This document shows, piece after piece, positions 14,885 to 20,556 of a stretch of 22,943 bases of DNA (the stretch's first letter is position 1; every line of letters starts with the position of its first letter). Origin of the DNA: Candidatus Gallimonas intestinigallinarum (lineage in GTDB: Bacteria > Bacillota_A > Clostridia > Christensenellales > Borkfalkiaceae); the NCBI GenBank assembly GCA_019116405.1, contig DXBS01000039.1:1-22943 (forward strand), given 5' to 3'. Under the pieces are notes generated by a model. It searched no databases. It was given only the letters and a program-made list of their open reading frames with translations, and was not told the origin of the DNA. The position numbers and the translations under genes were made by a program.

Positions 14885-16351
14885 ATGAAGACATTCAGCA
14901 TCTATGAGGACATCGCGACGCGGACGGGCGGCGAGATCTATATCGGCGTCGTGGGACCCGTCCGAACGGGGAAGTCCACCTTTATCAAAAAGTTCATGCA
15001 GGAACTTGTCCTGCCGCAGGTCACGGGCAGTAAGAAAAAGCGGTACACCGATGAACTGCCCCAGTCGGCGAGCGGGAAAACGGTGATGACCACCGAACCC
15101 AAGTTCGTGCCGGAGGAAGCGGCGGAGATCAAAGTCAGGGACGCCGTCGCGCGGGTGCGGCTCATCGACTGCGTCGGCTACCCCGCAGAGGGCGCGACGG
15201 GCTTTGAGGAGAACGGCATGCCCCGCCTCGTCAAGACGCCCTGGAGCGAGGAGAGCATGCCTTTCAACGAGGCGGCGGAGGACGGCACGCGGCGGGTCAT
15301 CCGCGACCATTCGACCATCGGCGTGCTCGTCACGACGGACGGTAGCGTCACCGAACTTCCCCGTTCCGCCTACGAGGGGGCGGAGGAGCGCGCGCAGAGC
15401 GAATTAAAAGCGCTCGGCAAACCCTACGTCATCGTGCTTAACTGCCTCGATCCTGCAGCGGCGGAACCGCTGCGCGCCGAACTGGAGGAGAAGTACGCCG
15501 CGCCCGTGCTCGCCATCAATGTGGAAGCGGCGACGGGCGAGACGTTGAGCTCTGTCCTGGAGCGGGTGCTGTACGAGTTCCCCGTGTCCTGCGTGGACGT
15601 CGATCTCCCGGACTGGATGCGCATCCTCGACGCGGACAGCCCGATCGTCTCCGAGGTGCTGGAAGGCATCCGCAGCGTCGCGCCAAGACTGAATAAGATG
15701 AGCGACTGCGCGCTCCTGGACACGTTGTATGCAGAGAGCGACCGGCTCCTGCCGCCAAGGTCCGTCGAACTGGACGCCGCAACGGGCAGAGTGCACTGCG
15801 CGATCGACGCCAAGGAGGGCGTGTTCTATTCCGTTCTCGGCGAGCAGTGCGGCGCGCCCATCACGGACGATCTGACACTGATGAAGTTCTGCACGCAGCT
15901 CAATGCAGCCAAGCGGCTCTTTGACCGCGTCGGGCAGGCGTTTGAGGAGGCGCAGGAGACGGGCTACTCCATCGTCCCGCCCGAGGAGAGCGAAATGACG
16001 CTCGCTCAGCCGTCGCTCGTCAAGAAAAACGGAAGGACGGGAGTCAGCCTGCGCGCCGACGCGCCCAGCTATCACGTCATCCGCGTGGACGTGGCGGGGG
16101 AGGTCTCGCCCGCGCTCGGCAACGAGGAGCAGAGCGCCGCGTTTGTGCGGCAGCTCACGGCGGACATGGAGACCGATCCCGCGCGCGCCTGGGAGACAAA
16201 CATGTTCGGAAAATCGCTCAAAGACCTTTTGGGCGGAGAACTCGCTGTCAAGAACCGCGCCATGAGCGAGCCGCTGCAAAAGAAGATGCGGCGCACTGTC
16301 ACGCGCATCGTCAACGAGGGCAGGGGCGGCGTCATCTGTATCCTGTTATAA
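14885..16351 (+). CDS. spoIVA: Stage IV sporulation protein A (SpoIVA)
   Basis: A 488-residue coat morphogenetic ATPase made in the mother cell. It polymerises on the forespore surface and anchors coat assembly. The length is near that of B. subtilis SpoIVA. The N-terminal ATPase domain has Walker A GPVRTGKST (24-32) and a Walker B-like RLIDCVGYPAEGATG. Family-typical stretches follow (STIGVLVTTDGSVTELPRSAY, PYVIVLNCLDP). The protein ends in the hydrophobic ICILL, in the C-terminal region that contacts SpoVM in B. subtilis. The ATG at 14885 has AGGAGG (14874-14879) 5 nt upstream. A long in-frame extension back to 14192 is antisense to the HAD gene and is not coding. Confidence 0.97.
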   Translation: MKTFSIYEDIATRTGGEIYIGVVGPVRTGKSTFIKKFMQELVLPQVTGSKKKRYTDELPQSASGKTVMTTEPKFVPEEAAEIKVRDAVARVRLIDCVGYPAEGATGFEENGMPRLVKTPWSEESMPFNEAAEDGTRRVIRDHSTIGVLVTTDGSVTELPRSAYEGAEERAQSELKALGKPYVIVLNCLDPAAAEPLRAELEEKYAAPVLAINVEAATGETLSSVLERVLYEFPVSCVDVDLPDWMRILDADSPIVSEVLEGIRSVAPRLNKMSDCALLDTLYAESDRLLPPRSVELDAATGRVHCAIDAKEGVFYSVLGEQCGAPITDDLTLMKFCTQLNAAKRLFDRVGQAFEEAQETGYSIVPPEESEMTLAQPSLVKKNGRTGVSLRADAPSYHVIRVDVAGEVSPALGNEEQSAAFVRQLTADMETDPARAWETNMFGKSLKDLLGGELAVKNRAMSEPLQKKMRRTVTRIVNEGRGGVICILL

Positions 16352-16357
16352 AAGTTG

Positions 16358-16394
16358 ATTCGCCCCCTTTCGGCATTGCCGAAAGGGGGCGAAT
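16358..16394 (+). terminator. Perfect 17-bp hairpin after spoIVA (no U-tract)
   Basis: Arms 16358-16374 and 16378-16394 pair over 17 bp without a mismatch around a 3-nt ATT loop, starting 7 nt after the spoIVA stop. There is no T run on the right, so it is not a canonical intrinsic terminator. It could protect the mRNA 3' end or end transcription with a factor. Confidence 0.5.
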
Positions 16395-16448
16395 GCCGTC
16401 GACGTTGCAGCAATCCTGCCGACTGCGGTGAAATTTTCAAAAGGGGGA

Positions 16449-16477
16449 TTGACAACAGGGGGTGCGCTTGGTATAAT
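16449..16477 (+). promoter_or_regulatory. Consensus sigma-A promoter of the uL15-like gene
   Basis: TTGACA (16449-16454), a 17-bp spacer and TATAAT (16472-16477), both perfect. The predicted +1 near 16484 leaves a 25-nt leader containing GGGAGGT (16494-16500). It is separate from the sigma-E control of spoIVA, so this gene should be expressed in growing cells. Confidence 0.9.
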
Positions 16478-16508
16478 AGATACATCCTTTGACGGGAGGT
16501 CATACGCT

Positions 16509-17378
16509 ATGGTCACCATGTTACTTGCGCCCGATGCGACCGTTTTATTGGTTACGCTTGGGATCGTCGCGGCGCTGCTTGCGGCGCTCGTCATCGCTGA
16601 TTTTGTGCGCAGTGTAAAAAAGTACAAGGCGGATACCTCCGCGCCCAGAAAATCGCTCACCATCCGCTGGGTACGCCCGGAGCGGCCCGCCGCCGCGCCG
16701 GTCGAGGCGCAGCCTGTCCCGGCGGCGACTGAGGCAGAGCAGGAAGTCGCAGTAACCGTCATGCCGCCTGCGGCGCTTGCGATCAAGCCGCCCGCAGAGA
16801 TGGCGGTCATGCCGTCTGCGGCGCTTGCAACGCTGCCGCACCCGGAACCCGTGCCCCTTCCAGTGGAAGCTCCCGTGCCCGTGGAAGAACCTGAGCCCGC
16901 CGAGGACCCCGTGCCGCAGGAAGTTCCCGCAGAGGAACCTGCGCCCGAAGAGGTGCCCGCAGAAGACCCCGCTCCCATGGAGGAGCCCGCACCTGTCGAG
17001 GAACCCGAAGAAACGCCCGCGCCCCGTCCCGACCCGAAGGCGGAGCACCGCGTGAGCGCCTCTGTCGCGGCGGAACTGATGGCAGACGAGGAGGCAGAGG
17101 GACAGGTCATCCGCTCGGGAAGGGTAGCGGACAAGACGCGCACGGCGATCGTCAACATCGATACACTCAGCGACTATTTTGAGGACGGCGAGTACGTCGA
17201 TATCGATGCGATGAAGGCGCGTATTCCCTTCTTTGACAGGCGCGCAACGTACGTCAAGGTGCTGGCGCGCGGCTTCCTGACCAAGACGCTGGAAGTGGAG
17301 GCGGACGTCTATTCCATGGAAGCCGCCAAGATGATCCTGCTGCTGGGCGGAAAAGTTATCGTCACGATAAAAGAATAA
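16509..17378 (+). CDS. Membrane-anchored protein with Pro/Glu-rich linker and uL15-like C-terminal domain
   Basis: A 289-residue protein in three parts. Residues about 8-30 form one hydrophobic helix. The following VRSVKKYK is basic, so the rest is predicted cytoplasmic. Residues about 57-178 are a low-complexity linker rich in Pro, Glu, Ala and Val. Residues about 213-289 resemble the C-terminal domain of ribosomal protein uL15 (L15/L18e fold): VNIDTLSDYFEDG matches VNxxxLNRFEDG, and VKVLARGFLTKTLEVEA, the SMEAA segment and GGKVIVTI follow in the same order. The rRNA-threading N-terminal half of true L15 is absent. The ATG at 16509 has GGAGGT 8 nt upstream; an in-frame ATG at 16428 lies before the promoter. 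Function unknown. Monocistronic. Confidence 0.85.
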   Translation: MVTMLLAPDATVLLVTLGIVAALLAALVIADFVRSVKKYKADTSAPRKSLTIRWVRPERPAAAPVEAQPVPAATEAEQEVAVTVMPPAALAIKPPAEMAVMPSAALATLPHPEPVPLPVEAPVPVEEPEPAEDPVPQEVPAEEPAPEEVPAEDPAPMEEPAPVEEPEETPAPRPDPKAEHRVSASVAAELMADEEAEGQVIRSGRVADKTRTAIVNIDTLSDYFEDGEYVDIDAMKARIPFFDRRATYVKVLARGFLTKTLEVEADVYSMEAAKMILLLGGKVIVTIKE

Positions 17379-17383
17379 AATTT

Positions 17384-17412
17384 GCGGCGCGTCCTGCTTG
17401 ACGCGCCGCTTT
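17384..17412 (+). terminator. Hairpin terminator after the uL15-like gene
   Basis: GCGGCGCGTC (17384-17393) pairs perfectly with GACGCGCCGC (17400-17409) around a 6-nt loop, followed by only TTTG. The right arm overlaps the -35 of the next promoter. Termination strength is uncertain because of the short T run. Confidence 0.6.
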
Positions 17413-17426
17413 GATTGTAGTATAAT
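17398..17426 (+). promoter_or_regulatory. Sigma-A promoter of the leader RNA / TM1266-ABC operon
   Basis: TTGACG (17398-17403), a 17-bp spacer and TATAAT (17421-17426). The predicted +1 is near 17433. Its -35 lies inside the preceding terminator stem. Confidence 0.8.
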
Positions 17427-17432
17427 AGTTTC

Positions 17433-17536
17433 TGCCTGAGCGGAAAGAGCGGTCTGACCGTAAAGGAGACGAAGAGAATCATACGCACATTCGGTGCGCC
17501 GTCTCCCCATGTCCGCGCGGGCATGGGGATTTTTTG
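17433..17536 (+). ncRNA. Putative small RNA or attenuator leader, about 104 nt
   Basis: The segment runs from a good promoter to an intrinsic terminator and holds no convincing ORF. A short CGGT/ACCG hairpin (17450-17460) comes first. A larger hairpin follows: GGAGACG (17465-17471) with CGTCTCC (17500-17506), containing an inner CGCAC/GTGCG stem (17484-17488 / 17494-17498) and a 12-nt purine-rich bulge. The terminator stem comes next. It matches no riboswitch class I recognise; TPP, T-box, fluoride, c-di-GMP, ZTP and guanidine signatures were considered. It could be a free sRNA or a leader controlling the operon starting at 17611. Confidence 0.6.
17505..17536 (+). terminator. Intrinsic terminator inside the leader of the TM1266-ABC operon
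   Basis: CCCCATGTCC pairs with GGGCATGGGG (one T-G pair) around a GCGC loop, followed by ATTTTTT. It lies about 75 nt before the next start codon with no clear promoter in between. Read-through would therefore be needed to express the operon. Its first two bases are shared with the upstream hairpin. Confidence 0.85.
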
Positions 17537-17610
17537 ATGCAAACATTTTTGCGGTGAGCAAAAGGGGCGCATCGTACGTTATATCGTTGTAAGGCATGAG
17601 AAGGTGACAG

Positions 17611-17853
17611 ATGGAAGAAAAGCGGCTGTGTGTGCTCTCCATCCTCGTCGGGGACAGGAAGGAGGCGGAAAAGGTCAACGGCTATCTCTCCGAGTACGGG
17701 GAATACGTCGTCGGGCGCATGGGAATACCCTATCGGGAGCGGAATGTTTCCGTTCTGTGCGTCGTGCTGGACGCGCCCTCCGCGGCGGTCAACGCCCTCA
17801 CGGGCAAGATCGGAAAGCTGGAGGGCGTCACGGCAAAGGCATTGTTCAGATAA
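17611..17853 (+). CDS. TM1266-like iron-only hydrogenase system putative regulator
   Basis: An 80-residue protein of the TM1266 family. These are small ACT/NikR-like-fold proteins found in genomes with the HydE/F/G hydrogenase maturation genes and proposed to be regulators. The family pattern is clear: VLSILVGDRKEAEKVNGYLSEYGEYVVGRMGIPY, then NVSVLCVVLDAP and a short C-terminal strand. No DNA-binding domain is visible, so it may act through a ligand or partner. AGAAGGTG (17599-17606) precedes the ATG. It sits downstream of the structured leader and 17 bp before an ABC importer lipoprotein gene. No hydrogenase gene lies in the window, so the link to hydrogenase is from the family only. Confidence 0.85.
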   Translation: MEEKRLCVLSILVGDRKEAEKVNGYLSEYGEYVVGRMGIPYRERNVSVLCVVLDAPSAAVNALTGKIGKLEGVTAKALFR

Positions 17854-17870
17854 AAATTTTGGAGGAATGT

Positions 17871-18926
17871 ATGAAAAAATTATTTATGGGAACCATGACG
17901 CTCGCCATGAGCGCGGCAACACTCGTTGCATTTGCAGCTTGTACGCCCGAGAACGACGACACGGGGGACGACGGCGCGCCCGACCCGCCCGTCTACACCG
18001 TCTACGCGCCCGACGGCGCGCCCGCCCTGGCGCTCGCAAACGCCATCGACAAATCGACGGACGGTAACTTTGAGTTCCATATCGTCGCGTCGAACACGAT
18101 CGCGGCGCAGGTAACGGGCGAGAATCCCGCGGCGGACTTCTGCGTCCTGCCCGTCAATGCGGCGGCAAATCTGCTCGGCACGGGCGAGACCTATCAGATG
18201 CTGGGCACCGTCACCAACGGAAACATGTACTTCCTCACGACGGGAGACAATGTGGAGCTCACGACGGATAATCTCGACGTGCTCATCGGGAAGACGGTGG
18301 GCGTCGTCCAGCTGAACAACGTGCCCGGACTGACCTTCCAGACGGTGCTGAAAGCAAATAACCTCGACTATCAGATCCTCTCCAGCGAGGTCCTGCCCTC
18401 CGATGATATGGTCAACCTGCAAGGCATTCAGGACGCGGCGACGGGCGTCACGTCCGCAGGCGGGTGCGATTACTATCTCTGCCCTGAACCCGCTGCGACC
18501 GCTAAACTAAACGGGACGGCGGCAAGCGCCAATCCCTTCCGGCTTGCAGGCAGCCTGCAGGAACTTTACGGCGACGGCACTGGCTATCCGCAGGCGGTGC
18601 TCGTGGCAAAGACCTCCGTTATCGGGCACTCATACGGCGCCGCAATGGTCGAAGATATAATCGGATACATGGAGGGGAGCGCGCAGTTCCTCGCCGAGGC
18701 GGATGCCTCCGAGATCATTGCGCTGCTTGAGGACAAGTACACCGAGGGCATGACGCCTTCGCTCAACGCCAACAACCTGACGAGCGCGGTCATTGCCAAC
18801 TGCTCGGTGCGCTTTACGCCCGCGCAGGAATGCAAGGAGCGCGTCAACGCCTTCCTTGCAGAGCTGATCGAGATCAGCCCCGAATTTACCTCGGCCGTTT
18901 TGGACACCTTCTACTATCAGCCGTGA
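17871..18926 (+). CDS. ABC importer substrate-binding lipoprotein (NMT1/SsuA-like)
   Basis: A 351-residue periplasmic-binding-type protein. Residues 1-23 form a lipoprotein signal (MKKLFMGTMTLAMSAATLV, then AFAAC) with the likely lipidated Cys23. An acidic, low-complexity linker (NDDTGDDGAPDPP) follows before the binding domain. The fold pattern VYAPDGAPALALANAI, FCVLPVNAAANLL and IGKTVGVVQLNNVPGLTFQTVLKANNL is typical of NMT1/THI5- and SsuA-like proteins that bind thiamine precursors, sulfonates or related organic ions. GGAGG lies 5 nt before the ATG. The GTGA overlap with the permease gene couples the two. Substrate not predictable from sequence alone. Confidence 0.88.
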   Translation: MKKLFMGTMTLAMSAATLVAFAACTPENDDTGDDGAPDPPVYTVYAPDGAPALALANAIDKSTDGNFEFHIVASNTIAAQVTGENPAADFCVLPVNAAANLLGTGETYQMLGTVTNGNMYFLTTGDNVELTTDNLDVLIGKTVGVVQLNNVPGLTFQTVLKANNLDYQILSSEVLPSDDMVNLQGIQDAATGVTSAGGCDYYLCPEPAATAKLNGTAASANPFRLAGSLQELYGDGTGYPQAVLVAKTSVIGHSYGAAMVEDIIGYMEGSAQFLAEADASEIIALLEDKYTEGMTPSLNANNLTSAVIANCSVRFTPAQECKERVNAFLAELIEISPEFTSAVLDTFYYQP

Positions 18927-19681
18927 AGCCTGCAAAGAAGTATCAGAATGCGCTCCTGTCTCTGACGGCGATCGTCGCGCTCTGGCTTGCGTGGATCGTC
19001 GCCTATTACATTGTGCGCAATGAATATGTGCTTCCCTCCTTTTGGGACGCATTTGCTGAAGTGGGACGCATTCTTACCGATGCGTCCTTTTGGCGCGCAT
19101 TTTGGAACACTTTCTTAAGGACGCTGTGGGCGTTCCTCGCGTCCATGGCGCTCGGCATCGTCATGGCGGTCTGCGCGCATCTTGTGAAGGGGCTTCGCGC
19201 CTTCTTTGCGCCCATCATCTCCGTCGTGCGCACGGTGCCGACGATGGCAGTCATTCTGATGCTGCTGTTGTGGACGACGCCCAACATGGTGCCCGTCATC
19301 GTCTCTGCGCTCGTTCTGTTTCCCGCCGTCTACGCCGCCGCGCTCGCCGCGTTGGACGAGGTCGGGGAGAACTACGGCGAACTTACGCGCGCCTTCCGCG
19401 TGCCGCTACTAAGGCGCATCGGAAAAATGTATCTCCCGCTCGCCGCGCCTGTCATGCTCAAGCAGGCGGGGGGCATCTTTTCGCTGGGGCTCAAGGTCGT
19501 CATCTCGGGCGAAGTGCTCGCCAGCACCTATCGTTCGCTGGGCGGCATGATGCAGGATGCGCAGATGTACCTCAACATGCCGCGGCTCATGGCGCTCACC
19601 CTGCTTGTCCTGCTCATGGGTTTTGCGTTGGAGGGACTGTGCTGGCTTTCCTATCGGCTGATCGTGAGGTGGCGGACATGA
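18923..19681 (+). CDS. ABC importer permease (SsuC/ThiX-like)
   Basis: A 252-residue membrane protein with about six hydrophobic segments. The binding-protein-dependent permease signature has the EAA-like loop ALDEVGENYGELTRAFRVPLLRRIGKMYLPLAAP, which docks on the ATPase. The N-terminal part (residues about 10-30) is a clear first helix. I use GTG 18923, which overlaps the lipoprotein stop (GTGA). An in-frame ATG at 18830 lies within the lipoprotein gene and adds non-family sequence. The stop overlaps the ATPase start (ATGA). It forms a complete importer with its two neighbours. Confidence 0.88.
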   Translation: MKPAKKYQNALLSLTAIVALWLAWIVAYYIVRNEYVLPSFWDAFAEVGRILTDASFWRAFWNTFLRTLWAFLASMALGIVMAVCAHLVKGLRAFFAPIISVVRTVPTMAVILMLLLWTTPNMVPVIVSALVLFPAVYAAALAALDEVGENYGELTRAFRVPLLRRIGKMYLPLAAPVMLKQAGGIFSLGLKVVISGEVLASTYRSLGGMMQDAQMYLNMPRLMALTLLVLLMGFALEGLCWLSYRLIVRWRT

Positions 19682-20352
19682 TTTTAAGGAACGTATGCAA
19701 GAAATATGACCGGATCACCGCGCTCGACGATATTTCGCTTACATTGAACGAGGGGGAGATCACCGCCATTCTGGGCGAGAGTGGCGCGGGAAAGACGACG
19801 CTTCTCAACGTTCTCGCGGGGCAGACCGCGTTCGAGGGCAGTGTGGAGGGGAGAAAGGCTTGCTCCTATCTCTTCCAGTCGCCCAAACTCCTGCCCAATC
19901 TGACTGCCGGGCAAAACCTTCAATTCGTGCTGCCCAAGGCTATGCATGCTACGGCGGGCGAGATGCTTGCAAAGGTGGGGCTTGCGGGGCGGGAGAGGGC
20001 GTACCCGCACGAGCTCTCGGGCGGGGAGCGGCAGCGCGTCGCGATCGCGCGCGCATTTTTGTACCCGCATGAAATGCTCCTCATGGACGAGCCGTTCGCT
20101 TCCCTCGACCTTTCGCTCAAAAAGTCGCTCATCGAACTGGTCGCGTCCCTCTGGGCGCAGTCGAAAAACACCATCGTCTTTGTCACACACGACGTGCACG
20201 AGGCGGCGACGCTCGCGCATCGTGCCGTCGTCCTGAAGCACGGGCGAATCGTTTCCGATCTGGCCGTGGAAGGAGCGGTGCCGCGCGACTTCTTTGCGCA
20301 TTCGCCGTGCGAAGATCGGCTTGTGCGCATTCTCACCGAAGAAAAAAGCTAG
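19678..20352 (+). CDS. ABC importer ATPase (SsuB/ThiZ-like)
   Basis: A 224-residue nucleotide-binding protein with all motifs canonical: Walker A GESGAGKTT (33-41), signature LSGGERQR (113-120), Walker B LLMDEP with Glu138, D-loop SLD and switch His171 (FVTHD). The size and the HELSGGERQRVAIARAFLYPHEMLLMDEPFASLD layout match the SsuB/TauB/ThiZ group. Translation is coupled to the permease by a 4-bp overlap. A strong terminator 14 bp after the stop ends the operon. Confidence 0.93.
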   Translation: MILRNVCKKYDRITALDDISLTLNEGEITAILGESGAGKTTLLNVLAGQTAFEGSVEGRKACSYLFQSPKLLPNLTAGQNLQFVLPKAMHATAGEMLAKVGLAGRERAYPHELSGGERQRVAIARAFLYPHEMLLMDEPFASLDLSLKKSLIELVASLWAQSKNTIVFVTHDVHEAATLAHRAVVLKHGRIVSDLAVEGAVPRDFFAHSPCEDRLVRILTEEKS

Positions 20353-20366
20353 TCATTATTTTCCAT

Positions 20367-20391
20367 GACGGGCACGTGCCCGTCTTTTTTT
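20367..20391 (+). terminator. Rho-independent terminator of the ABC importer operon
   Basis: GACGGGCAC pairs with GTGCCCGTC as a perfect 18-nt palindrome (20367-20384), followed by seven T. Confidence 0.92.
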
Positions 20392-20455
20392 GCGCAGACA
20401 ATTTTTTTGCTATACTATGGTAAGACCGTGAAAGAATTTTTGTGCAATCATGAAA

Positions 20456-20479
20456 AATGTCATATATTTTGTTGACATT
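20456..20479. repeat. Inverted repeat overlapping the promoter of the repeat-protein gene
   Basis: AATGTCA (20456-20462) and TGACATT (20473-20479) are perfect 7-bp arms with a 10-bp spacer. The right arm covers most of the -35. A further TTGTCAT (20502-20508) lies near +1. This could be an operator, but the arms are AT-rich and short. Confidence 0.4.
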
Positions 20480-20500
20480 ATCCGCATGGGATGATAAACT
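20472..20500 (+). promoter_or_regulatory. Sigma-A promoter of the repeat-protein gene
   Basis: TTGACA (20472-20477), a 17-bp spacer and TAAACT (20495-20500), with TGA before the -10. The predicted +1 near 20507 gives a 50-nt leader. Confidence 0.75.
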
Positions 20501-20556
20501 GTTGTCATACTAAAATGTTACAGCACTGCAGGCATTCTGCGGATTGGAGATAGGGT

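Noticed and set aside
16428..16508. Upstream ATG for the uL15-like gene
   Set aside because: It lies before the consensus promoter (16449-16477), so it would not be transcribed from it. The ATG at 16509 has a GGAGGT site.
17433..17536. A known riboswitch (TPP, because the importer is NMT1-like) or signal recognition particle RNA
   Set aside because: The conserved TPP segments and the SRP GGAA/AGCAGC loop are absent. I could match no class by eye, so it is called only as a putative structured RNA.
20397..20416. TATACT at 20411-20416 as a second promoter for the repeat-protein gene
   Set aside because: No acceptable -35 lies 16-18 bp upstream, because that stretch is the T-run of the preceding terminator.
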